Made by a program: the position numbers and the translations under genes. Shown in pieces: positions 1-6,246 of a stretch of DNA of 14,549 bases. The DNA comes from Gemmatimonadota bacterium (GTDB taxonomy: Bacteria > Latescibacterota > UBA2968 > UBA8231), in assembly GCA_002712305.1 (NCBI GenBank), contig PATE01000064.1, positions 1 to 14,549 on the forward strand, in the 5' to 3' direction. The notes beneath the pieces were generated by a model, which worked only from the letters and a program-made list of their open reading frames with translations, was not told the DNA's origin and made no database searches. Numbering within the stretch: position 1 is the stretch's first letter; the number at the start of each line of letters is the position of its first letter.

Positions 1-386
1 AACAGGTGTGTGCCGTGAAAGTCGAGGGGGCCTGCCACGACCTCGGTGCCACCGGACAGCAGGAAGACCAGCTGCGGCGCCAATGAGGCTTCTGCTTCGG
101 CATCGGCTTCTGGAACCGGATGATCAATCACCACCTGCACGACATGGGATCCCTGTGCAAGTGTGATCGGCGTCGGGGGTGACAAGGCCACGTTGCCGGC
201 GCCGGTCATCTTGATCATGACCGTCGCCTCACCTGGCTCAGTGGTGCCAGTCAAGCCTTCGGCGAAGGTCGCCTGCCAGTTGGCAAAGCCATCGACGGGA
301 ATGAGATTCTCAGGAGCGGAGTCGAGGGTCGCTTCCGGGCCCGCGGAGGCCAGATTCGTCGTCTCCTCGCTGACGTCGATGGTCAT
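1..386 (-). CDS. Hypothetical protein, 5' part only (runs off left edge)
   Basis: This reading frame on the minus strand stays open for 128 complete codons from an ATG at 386-384 to the window edge, so the C-terminus is missing. A GAGGA-type ribosome site lies about 10 bases before the ATG, and a candidate promoter with tandem dyads lies further upstream (420-458). The visible protein starts MTIDVSEETTNLA. It is acidic, with no signal peptide or membrane helix near the start. From about residue 35 it looks like alternating beta-strand sequence (Val/Ile/Thr-rich), broken by an Ala/Glu/Asp-rich stretch near residue 95. I do not recognise a family. An 87-codon GTG-initiated frame opposite (163-426) is the weaker alternative, because it lacks a ribosome site and has a Ser/Val/Pro-heavy composition. 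Confidence 0.6.
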   Translation of the reverse strand, partial: MTIDVSEETTNLASAGPEATLDSAPENLIPVDGFANWQATFAEGLTGTTEPGEATVMIKMTGAGNVALSPPTPITLAQGSHVVQVVIDHPVPEADAEAEASLAPQLVFLLSGGTEVVAGPLDFHGTHL

Positions 387-419
387 GGACAAAACTTCCT
401 CGGGGGGGCGTGAGGGTAG

Positions 420-448
420 AGTATAATCAGTTATACAGAGGGCTATAA
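420..448 (-). promoter_or_regulatory. Candidate promoter of the leftmost gene
   Basis: Read on the minus strand, TTATAG (448-443) and TATACT (425-420) are separated by 17 bases. The -10 is a good match, while the -35 is weak (3 of 6). The predicted transcript would start near 413, giving a leader of about 27 bases that includes the ribosome site of the gene starting at 386. Both hexamers fall within or beside the two dyads at 421-458. Confidence 0.35.
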
Positions 449-458
449 TCAGTTATAT
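421..458. promoter_or_regulatory. Two tandem AT-rich dyads (candidate operator)
   Basis: The 14-base dyad TATAATCAGTTATA (five-base arms around TCAG) occurs at 422-435 and again at 444-457, exactly 22 bases or about two helical turns apart. The first copy extends to six-base arms, GTATAA/TTATAC (421-436). Both copies are followed by one variable base and then AGAG, so the direct repeat is 19 bases with one difference. The stretch is strikingly AT-rich against GC-rich surroundings. Spacing on one face of the helix and overlap with a candidate promoter fit two cooperatively bound dimers of a repressor. The regulator family cannot be named from this alone. Confidence 0.5.
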
Positions 459-558
459 AGAGAACGGGAAAGGTAGAGTGTGCCCCTGAAAGTGTCAAGA
501 TGGCGGGGGTCACTCCTCGCCGCAGGACAGACGACCTATCTTCTTGCGAGTGAACCGT

Positions 559-1809
559 ATGCCACAATCTGAACCGGTCGAAGTCGAGACACTCGTTATC
601 GGCGCTGGAGCTGCTGGCCTCATGGCCGCAATTCGTGCGGCCGAACGAGGAGCAAATCGTGTTGTTTTGCTCGAGGCAGGGGAGCGTCCAGCCCGCAAGA
701 TTCTGATCTCCGGCAACGGGCGCTGCAATCTCACCAACATCGATGCCGACGATCCTGGGCACTATCACAGTTCTCAACCACGATTTCCCCGGCCGGCGCT
801 CAACTCGTATTCGGTCGAGCAGGCCCTGTCCTTCTTCCACGATCTGGGCGTGGTCACGCGGATCGAAAAGCGAGGCCGCCTCTTTCCCATCTCAGATCAG
901 GCGCAGTCGATCATCGACTTGCTGGTCGACCAGTTACAGGTACTTGGCGCCGAGTTGGTGCTGTCGGCGAGGGTGGATCATCTCGGTGCTCGGGAGGGGG
1001 GTGGATTCGATGTGAGATGCACCGGCGGTCGAGCCTGGCATGCCGAATGTGTTATCGTCACAACGGGGGGCGTGAGTGTGCCCAAACTTGGTGCGAACGA
1101 CTCCGGTATGGGACTATGCGAAGTGTTCGGCCATCAGCGTACCGACTTGCGCCCCGGGCTCGTGCCTCTGAAGAGTGACGACACCACGGTGCGTAGAATG
1201 CGCGGTGTGCGCGTGTGGGCGAAGGTCAGCGCCCAGGGCCCCGGAGGACGTCAGATCGAGGACACCGATGATCTACTGTTTACGCGTTACGGTGTCTCTG
1301 GGTTCACGATTCTCAATCTCAGCGCGCGGCTGGTTCCGATGTTGTCACAGGGGCCGCAAGATCTACACATCAGTCTCCTGCCCGATGACACCGCGGAAAT
1401 GGCCAGTGAGATGCTTCTTGCTCGATGGCAACGACACCCTCACCGAACTCTAGGGTTGAGTTTTGCCGGCCTGCTTCACTGGAAGGTTGCTCGCCCTCTG
1501 TTAGAAAGTCTGCGCCTGAACCCCGACGAACCAGTAGCTCAAATCGGCAAGAAGGACCGATGGGCCCTGGCACAGCGTCTGACCGACTGGATTGTCACGG
1601 TAACGGACGCCCACTCCTTTGATCATGCCGAAGTCACCATCGGCGGCCTGCGAACCGATGAGGTCGATCCGCACACGATGGAGTCATTCATAGTGCCCGG
1701 ACTGTATGTTGCCGGCGAAGTGCTCGACGTGCACGGCGATCTCGGTGGGTACAACTTTCAGTGGGCCTGGGCCAGTGGCCACGTCGCGGGAGAACGACGG
1801 GGGAATTGA
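559..1809 (+). CDS. YhiN/HI0933 (BaiN-like) family FAD-dependent oxidoreductase
   Basis: This is a 416-residue flavoprotein of the HI0933/YhiN family, which binds FAD and probably acts as a cytoplasmic NAD(P)H-linked reductase. The physiological substrate of most members is unknown. Visible motifs are the dinucleotide fold GAGAAG (15-20) with an acidic residue ending the second strand (E39), the family signature ISGNGRCNLTN (50-60), TTGG in the middle, a FTRYGVSG segment, and the C-terminal block GLYVAGEVLD...GGYNFQWAWASG (381-407). That last block is close to the family consensus. Length is normal. I chose the ATG at 559. In-frame TTG (544) and GTG (550) starts would add five or three residues, and none of the three has a clear ribosome site. 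The gene is divergent from the gene at the left edge and 43 bases before the mocA-like gene. Confidence 0.93.
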   Translation: MPQSEPVEVETLVIGAGAAGLMAAIRAAERGANRVVLLEAGERPARKILISGNGRCNLTNIDADDPGHYHSSQPRFPRPALNSYSVEQALSFFHDLGVVTRIEKRGRLFPISDQAQSIIDLLVDQLQVLGAELVLSARVDHLGAREGGGFDVRCTGGRAWHAECVIVTTGGVSVPKLGANDSGMGLCEVFGHQRTDLRPGLVPLKSDDTTVRRMRGVRVWAKVSAQGPGGRQIEDTDDLLFTRYGVSGFTILNLSARLVPMLSQGPQDLHISLLPDDTAEMASEMLLARWQRHPHRTLGLSFAGLLHWKVARPLLESLRLNPDEPVAQIGKKDRWALAQRLTDWIVTVTDAHSFDHAEVTIGGLRTDEVDPHTMESFIVPGLYVAGEVLDVHGDLGGYNFQWAWASGHVAGERRGN

Positions 1810-1817
1810 GCCGCCGT

Positions 1818-1846
1818 TTGACCTTTTCAACTTGCACGCGTAGCCT
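1818..1846 (+). promoter_or_regulatory. Weak candidate promoter, possibly giving a leaderless mRNA
   Basis: TTGACC (1818-1823) and TAGCCT (1841-1846) are 17 bases apart in the short gap before the gene at 1853. The -35 is good and the -10 matches only 3 of 6. Transcription starting seven bases after the -10 would begin at the A of the ATG itself. This agrees with the absence of a Shine-Dalgarno sequence there. Confidence 0.25.
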
Positions 1847-1852
1847 CGCAAC

Positions 1853-2485
1853 ATGACGATCTCAACCCAGTCGGTCGAAGCGGTTGTTCTGGCTGCGGGG
1901 CGTTCATCTCGCATGGGGCAACCCAAACAACTGCTGCCCCTGCCGGGGGGTAATGCGGTCATCGAACGCGTCGTAGGGAATGTGGCACCCTTCGTTTCTG
2001 ACGTGGTAGTCGTCGTCGGTCACGTGCCCGGTCAAGTGGCGGCCATGGCCGAACGAGCGGGGGCCAGGATCGCGATCAATCCGCAGGTGGACAGGGGGAT
2101 GTTGTCCTCGGTGCAGGCCGGTATTGCCGCTCTCCACGAAGCCACGACGGGGATATTGCTGTGTCTGGGGGATCAACCAGAAGTCGATGAGCGGACGATC
2201 GTCCCTGTGCTGGATGCGGCCACCGAGACATCGCTCGTGATTCCGACCTTCGAGGGGAAGGGTGGGCATCCCGTCTATATCGCGCAGACCTTCTTCGAGG
2301 AGATTCGCAGTCTCGCCTTCGACGCACCCGAGGGATTGCGCTCGGTCGTGCGTGGCCACCCGCAGGACACGACGCAGGTCGAACTCACGCGACCCGATCT
2401 TCTACACGACATGGATACACGAGCGGACTATCAGCAGACGTGGCAGCGACTCAAGCAAGAAAGGCAAACATCCCATGATCGATGA
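1853..2485 (+). CDS. mocA: MocA-like molybdenum cofactor cytidylyltransferase (NTP_transf_3)
   Basis: This 210-residue protein belongs to the MobA/MocA nucleotidyltransferase group. MocA-type members attach CMP from CTP to molybdopterin-Mo, giving the dinucleotide cofactor used by xanthine-dehydrogenase-type enzymes. Motifs seen are the nucleotide loop LAAGRSSRMGQPKQLL (13-28, with Lys25), GMLSSVQAG (82-90), the metal-binding LGDQP block (105-109, Asp107), GGHPVY in the middle, and a C-terminal DMDTRADY resembling the usual D-I-D-T-x-x-D-Y. MocA is preferred over MobA because the next gene, overlapping by 11 bases, is XdhC-like, and this pair recurs with molybdenum hydroxylases. The related EF_0817/FrhX-like or sugar nucleotidyltransferases are less likely. 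No molybdenum hydroxylase subunit is present in the window. Confidence 0.85.
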   Translation: MTISTQSVEAVVLAAGRSSRMGQPKQLLPLPGGNAVIERVVGNVAPFVSDVVVVVGHVPGQVAAMAERAGARIAINPQVDRGMLSSVQAGIAALHEATTGILLCLGDQPEVDERTIVPVLDAATETSLVIPTFEGKGGHPVYIAQTFFEEIRSLAFDAPEGLRSVVRGHPQDTTQVELTRPDLLHDMDTRADYQQTWQRLKQERQTSHDR

Positions 2486-3587
2486 GGTCCTGTCCGTCCT
2501 GGCAAATCTGTCCGCCGGCGAGTCGGTTGCCCTCGCCTCTCTCGTGGACAGCTCCGGTTCGATTCCCATGAGTGACCGGGCGAAGATGATCGTCGACGCC
2601 TCAGGACGCGTAACGGGGACGATCGGTGGTGGATGCCTGGAGGCCGAAATCGTCACGGTGGGCCGCGACGTGCTCGAGTCAGGTCGGTCACAGATGACCC
2701 GCTACACGATGACCGAATCCCAGGCTGGAGAACATGGACTCAACTGCGGTGGCACGGTCGCGATCTATACCGAGCGAGTAGGCGCCGAGCCAGCAGGGGC
2801 TGAAATCTTCACAGCCGTGTGTGAGGCTCGTCAGCAACGTGTCGCCACGGTTCTGGCCTCCCAGGTGCGTCCCGGAACTCAGAGCGCTGCACGATGGCTT
2901 CTGCGTGAAGATGGTCAGGTCCTTGGCCCGGGCCTGGGCTCCGATGAGGCGCAGACCAAGGCTCAACAGGAGGCGGCGACCATGTTTGGTCGGGAGCTTG
3001 CTCTCCTCGTGGACCTTGAGTCAGAAGAGGAACTGTTCCTTGAGCCCTTCTCGCCACCCCCCGTGCTCTACGTCTTTGGTGGTGGGCATGTGGGTGGCCA
3101 GATCTGTCGTGCTGCCAGTGCCATCGGGTTCCTCGTGACCGTCATCGACGATCGGCCGATGTTCGCCAACCGGTCGAGGCACCCTGAGGCGGCCGACTGT
3201 CGTGTGGAGGAGATGGACCGCGTCTTCGACCGACTCCCCGTCGACGGACAGACATACGTGATCGCTGCCACAAGGGGGCACGAACACGACGAGATCGTCG
3301 TCGAACAGGCGATTCGTACGCCTGCCCGCTACATCGGCATGCTGGGAAGCGAACGCAAGAAGCTGGTTCTTTGGAAACGGCTTCTCGGACGAGGCGCAGA
3401 TGAGCAGCGCCTGGCCACCGTCAGCGCGCCCATTGGGCTGAATCTGGGTGCCGATACTCCTGAAGAGATTGCGGTGAGCGTCGTGGCCGAACTGATCCGG
3501 TATCGTCGCGGTGGATCGCGCAGGGAGTGGAAGACGAAACCGAAGTCGGTTGACCTGCCTGGATCTGTGCCCACGCTGGTACGTTAA
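2475..3587 (+). CDS. xdhC: XdhC/CoxI family molybdenum enzyme maturation protein
   Basis: This is a 370-residue protein with both XdhC halves. The N-terminal XdhC/CoxI domain (about 5-100) carries GGGCLEAE (51-58) and GLNCGGTV (88-95), whose cysteines are typical. The C-terminal Rossmann domain (about 195-345) has FGGGHVGG (201-208), an acidic IDD (224-226), GMLGS (288-292) and GLNLGADTPEEIA (321-333). Family members bind the molybdenum cofactor, promote its sulfuration and insert it into xanthine dehydrogenase or related enzymes in the cytoplasm. The frame stays open upstream to 2262, but the ATG at 2475 gives the family N-terminus and overlaps the preceding gene by 11 bases, which implies translational coupling. 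The last 25 residues are basic, look unstructured and are probably not conserved. Confidence 0.92.
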   Translation: MIDEVLSVLANLSAGESVALASLVDSSGSIPMSDRAKMIVDASGRVTGTIGGGCLEAEIVTVGRDVLESGRSQMTRYTMTESQAGEHGLNCGGTVAIYTERVGAEPAGAEIFTAVCEARQQRVATVLASQVRPGTQSAARWLLREDGQVLGPGLGSDEAQTKAQQEAATMFGRELALLVDLESEEELFLEPFSPPPVLYVFGGGHVGGQICRAASAIGFLVTVIDDRPMFANRSRHPEAADCRVEEMDRVFDRLPVDGQTYVIAATRGHEHDEIVVEQAIRTPARYIGMLGSERKKLVLWKRLLGRGADEQRLATVSAPIGLNLGADTPEEIAVSVVAELIRYRRGGSRREWKTKPKSVDLPGSVPTLVR

Positions 3588-3667
3588 ACGGTCGTCCAGT
3601 TCTGCGCGTCCAAGGTTGTGACTGGATCGCGGCTTTTCATGAAACAGGTCTCGTCCTGAGGAGATCT

Positions 3668-4300
3668 ATGCAAAGAGAGAATCTGGCTATCGCCTTTACA
3701 CCCGCCGATTCACCTGCATCGCAGATGAGCGAACAGGTGCTGGTCGATCGCATCCGAGCAGGGGACTCGGCCGCATTCGACGAGGTGGTACGCCGACACC
3801 ATGAGCGATTGATTCAGTTCGTCTATCGTGTCGTAAACGACCCGGACGACGCAGCAGATGTCGCGCAGGAAACCTTCATCAAGGCGCACCGGCGGTTCGG
3901 CGAGTTCCGAGGCCATGCGGGGCTGTTTACCTGGCTCTACCGAATCGCCTACAACGAGTCCATCAGCCTGTTGCGACGTCGCAAATTGCGCTCCTATCTC
4001 CGGCTCGGATCCGATGGCACCGTCGACCAGTCGTGGGACCCTGCACTGTCGATCGATGACGATCCCACAGCAGAGATGGAGTCCGAACAATTGCAGCAAC
4101 AGGTCGAGGCCGCGGCGGCTCAACTGCCACCCAGGCAGCGGGCGATCTTCTCCATGAAGCACTTCGAAGACATGTCCCACGGGGACATTGCCCGGGTCCT
4201 AGGACGATCCGAAGGTGCCGTGCGGGCGAACTACTTCCATGCTGTTCGCAAACTCCGTCAGTATCTGAGTCAAACGGGTTTGCTTGATCCGCAGCCGTAA
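3668..4300 (+). CDS. ECF-type RNA polymerase sigma-70 factor (RpoE-like)
   Basis: This is a 210-residue extracytoplasmic-function sigma factor. Region 2 spans about 36-106 and includes the core-binding and -10-recognition stretch DPDDAADVAQETFIKAHRRF, followed by FTWLYRIAYNESISLLRRR. Region 4 spans about 145-200, with LPPRQRAIFSMKHFEDMSHGD then IARVLGRSEGAVRANYFHA, the helix-turn-helix that reads the -35. A linker rich in Asp/Glu joins them. The start at 3668 is backed by TGAGGAG (3657-3663), four bases upstream. About 20 residues precede the conserved region and look disordered. The anti-sigma gene begins two bases after its stop, so its activity is probably held by that partner. I could not find a convincing ECF-type autoregulatory promoter in the 80 bases upstream. 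Confidence 0.95.
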   Translation: MQRENLAIAFTPADSPASQMSEQVLVDRIRAGDSAAFDEVVRRHHERLIQFVYRVVNDPDDAADVAQETFIKAHRRFGEFRGHAGLFTWLYRIAYNESISLLRRRKLRSYLRLGSDGTVDQSWDPALSIDDDPTAEMESEQLQQQVEAAAAQLPPRQRAIFSMKHFEDMSHGDIARVLGRSEGAVRANYFHAVRKLRQYLSQTGLLDPQP

Positions 4301-4302
4301 GG

Positions 4303-4893
4303 ATGACACAGATGCCAAACCATCTACACCCAAACCATCTGCACGACGATGAGCTGATTGCCCTGGCATCAGGTGAGGGCGAGGCACCCAAACATTTGAA
4401 GGACTGCCCCCGCTGCGCGTTGCGCTTCAAGGAGTTTGAGCGCACGCTGGCACTCACCACGACATCGATGCCGCAGATGGAGTGGAATCCGCTGCAGTCC
4501 GGTGGTTTCATGCATCAGGTACGTCGTGGAATCGAGCTGCAGTCTGCACCGCGCCCCGTGCCATGGTGGCAGCCGGCTCTAGGGGGTGCGGGGTTGATGC
4601 TGGTCGTGCTGCTGGCGTTCCAGGCCGCGGTTGACCAACCTGCCCTGGAGCAGGATTCACTGCTGGCCAGCGAGTCGCCTGACACGATCGATTTCGACGA
4701 AGAAGGTCTTTCTCGCATCCTGGTCGACGGCTCTACGGGGTTTGAGTACGGCGAGACCGTACTGAATGATGAGGATGACGAGCTACTGATCTTGATCGAT
4801 GCATATCTTATCGATACGGCCACGGAGGATGAGCTGATGATGAGCCTTGGTGACCTGACCGAGGATGGTGTGGGCGCTGCCTTCGACCTGTGA
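4303..4893 (+). CDS. Zinc-motif anti-sigma factor, single membrane span
   Basis: This 196-residue protein has the order expected of a membrane anti-sigma factor. A short N-terminal cytoplasmic domain holds an H-x3-C-x2-C motif (His31, Cys35, Cys38), the zinc anti-sigma signature. A single hydrophobic helix follows at about 92-110, and then an acidic C-terminal domain of about 85 residues, presumably periplasmic. Position right after the ECF sigma gene supports the role. The N-terminus is histidine-rich (His7, 9, 12, 14) because of a 15-base tandem duplication encoding PNHLH twice (4315-4344). The ATG at 4312 has better ribosome-site spacing (AAGGA, eight bases upstream) than the ATG at 4303, so the true start may be three codons later. 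The acidic C-terminal domain matches nothing I recognise. Confidence 0.85.
   Translation: MTQMPNHLHPNHLHDDELIALASGEGEAPKHLKDCPRCALRFKEFERTLALTTTSMPQMEWNPLQSGGFMHQVRRGIELQSAPRPVPWWQPALGGAGLMLVVLLAFQAAVDQPALEQDSLLASESPDTIDFDEEGLSRILVDGSTGFEYGETVLNDEDDELLILIDAYLIDTATEDELMMSLGDLTEDGVGAAFDL
4315..4344 (+). repeat. 15-base tandem duplication inside the anti-sigma gene
   Basis: Two adjacent 15-base units, CCAAACCATCTACAC and CCAAACCATCTGCAC, differ at one base and keep frame. Each encodes Pro-Asn-His-Leu-His. The single difference is a third-position change (CTA/CTG, both Leu), so the protein repeat is exact. Confidence 0.9.
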
Positions 4894-4925
4894 AGCAGCG
4901 TGGAGAATGGATGAGGAGAAGCCAG

Positions 4926-5507
4926 ATGCAGATGACCCAGCAAGCGTTCAGTGCGACCCGGCTAAAGTGGCTCCTTGTGCTGGGGGTAACCCTCGGATCG
5001 TTCGTGGCAGGGGATGCTCGGGCCCAGGTGGGCCCGCCGGACTTTCAGCGGCCAGACCGCCAGAGACCAGATCGACAGCAGATGGAGCTGATGCGCATGT
5101 GGCGGCTGGTCAATGCACTGCAGATCGATGAGACCCAGGCGGCCAAGGTGTTTCCCGTGTTCAGTCGCATCCATCGACAGCGAGGGGAGTTGACCAACCA
5201 GCTCAGGACGTTGCGCGTCGGACTGCAGGAGCAACTGAACCAGGAAGCGTCGGAGCAAGACCTGCTGTCGCAGATGCGCAAGATCCGCGTCGCAGAGGGT
5301 GAAGTCGTTCAGCTACAGAAGGATTTCAAAAAGCAGTTGGAGGGCGTTCTGACCACCCGGCAACAGGCGAGGCTGATGCTCTTCGATGACAACTTCCGTC
5401 AGGATCTGCAGAGCATGGTTCGCCGCATGCGTGGCCTGGGAGGTCGCGGCGGGGGCAGTGGTCCCCTCGATCGTCCCCGTCGTGGTCGGGACGAGTCCGA
5501 GCGATAG
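4926..5507 (+). CDS. Spy/CpxP-like periplasmic protein (LTXXQ-type)
   Basis: From the ATG at 4926 this is a 193-residue exported protein. The signal peptide has a basic start (ending TRLK), a hydrophobic core WLLVLGVTLGSFVAG and a probable cleavage site after DARA. The mature part begins with a Pro/Asp/Arg repeat (RPDRQ twice) and then forms long charged helices. Near its end is LTTRQQARLMLFDDNFRQDL, which resembles the LTxxQ segment of Spy/CpxP and related metal-sensing periplasmic proteins. A Gly/Arg-rich tail closes it. I chose 4926 because AGGAG lies seven bases upstream. In-frame ATG 4911 (GGAG five bases before) and GTG 4890, which overlaps the anti-sigma stop, are alternatives. Following a sigma/anti-sigma pair, it is probably the periplasmic sensor or chaperone arm of the same response. 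Confidence 0.8.
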   Translation: MQMTQQAFSATRLKWLLVLGVTLGSFVAGDARAQVGPPDFQRPDRQRPDRQQMELMRMWRLVNALQIDETQAAKVFPVFSRIHRQRGELTNQLRTLRVGLQEQLNQEASEQDLLSQMRKIRVAEGEVVQLQKDFKKQLEGVLTTRQQARLMLFDDNFRQDLQSMVRRMRGLGGRGGGSGPLDRPRRGRDESER

Positions 5508-5516
5508 AGTCCACGG

Positions 5517-6221
5517 GTGTTGAAGCGATACGCGCGACGTCAAACCACTCGGACACTGGCCAAATACGATACGGTGAGCATCGATGTAGATATCGATGCG
5601 GACTTGTCGGTGTCTATGGTGCAGACGCGTGATGCGTATGCCCTGCTCGATCGCTTGATCGAGCAGGAAGAGGCCGGCATGGCACGGGTGACCCGGTTTC
5701 CCTATTGGGCGGAGATCTGGCCTGCCTCGGTTGGATTATCTCGATGGTTCGTCGGGTCTGCCCCCGAGCCGGAAACCACCGAGATCCGTGAACTAGGCTG
5801 CGGGCTGGGGCTGGTCGGTGTCAGCCTTGCAAGGGCCGGCTGGCGCATAGAAGCGACAGACTTCGTCGAGGATGCGCTGGTCCTTGCCTCCCACAACGCC
5901 CGCACCAATGGGATCCCCGAGTTCCAGCATCGCGTGGCCTACCTCGACTGGAGCCATCCGGTGGGTGAGTCGGTTGATTGTTTCGTGGCTTCGGATGTGG
6001 CCTACGAGAAGGTGCTGCATCCCTATCTGATACGGACCCTTCGGCAGATGCTGAATCCGGGGGGCAGATTCTACATCAGCGATCCTCGTCGACCCGCGGC
6101 GCAGCCTCTATTTGAGGCATTGCAGGAGATGGGATACGAGCACGAGTGTCAGACGGTAGATGTGGACTGGCAATCGTTGACTCATCAAATCGATGTTCAT
6201 TGCCTGACAAGACCACGTTAG
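5517..6221 (+). CDS. Class I SAM-dependent methyltransferase, family-16/ETFB-lysine type
   Basis: This is a 234-residue Rossmann methyltransferase. Residues 61-72 (FPYWAEIWPASV) and the motif I block ELGCGLGLVG (92-101) are typical of the family that includes lysine protein methyltransferases such as ETFB-KMT. ATDFVEDALVLASHNARTNG (113-132) is the acidic strand-2 region, and ASDVAYEK (158-165) matches the post-II A/V-S-D-V-x-Y-E pattern. It probably methylates a protein, and the target is unknown. The GTG at 5517 is nine bases after the CpxP-like stop, so it is likely in the same transcript, though its ribosome site is poor. The ATG at residue 34 is an alternative start. The first 50 codons contain two strong inverted repeats. 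Confidence 0.85.
   Translation: MLKRYARRQTTRTLAKYDTVSIDVDIDADLSVSMVQTRDAYALLDRLIEQEEAGMARVTRFPYWAEIWPASVGLSRWFVGSAPEPETTEIRELGCGLGLVGVSLARAGWRIEATDFVEDALVLASHNARTNGIPEFQHRVAYLDWSHPVGESVDCFVASDVAYEKVLHPYLIRTLRQMLNPGGRFYISDPRRPAAQPLFEALQEMGYEHECQTVDVDWQSLTHQIDVHCLTRPR
5578..5599 (+). repeat. 8-bp inverted repeat inside the methyltransferase gene
   Basis: GCATCGAT (5578-5585) and ATCGATGC (5592-5599) are perfect complements around a six-base loop, GTAGAT. The stretch codes for a run of alternating Ile/Val and Asp. Confidence 0.75.
5642..5667 (+). repeat. 11-bp perfect hairpin inside the methyltransferase gene
   Basis: CCTGCTCGATC (5642-5652) pairs perfectly with GATCGAGCAGG (5657-5667) around the tetraloop GCTT. 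It encodes part of ALLDRLIEQEE, upstream of the conserved methyltransferase fold. No T-run follows, so it is not an ordinary intrinsic terminator. Confidence 0.85.
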
Positions 6222-6246
6222 AGATCCGCTGTCGGCGACTCCGCGC

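Noticed and set aside
163-426. 87-codon plus-strand frame opposite the leftmost gene
   Set aside because: It starts at GTG with no ribosome site. The opposite strand has ATG, ribosome site, promoter and an open frame to the window edge.
3616-3643. TTGTGA with a TCATGA-like -10 upstream of the sigma factor gene
   Set aside because: The -10 is poor. A GAAAC...CGTC pattern nearby is spaced too closely for an ECF promoter. Neither is good enough to report.
6222-6246. Bidirectional terminator between the convergent methyltransferase and deacetylase genes
   Set aside because: The 25-base gap has only a very short GTCG/CGAC self-complement with no usable loop and no T-run on either strand.
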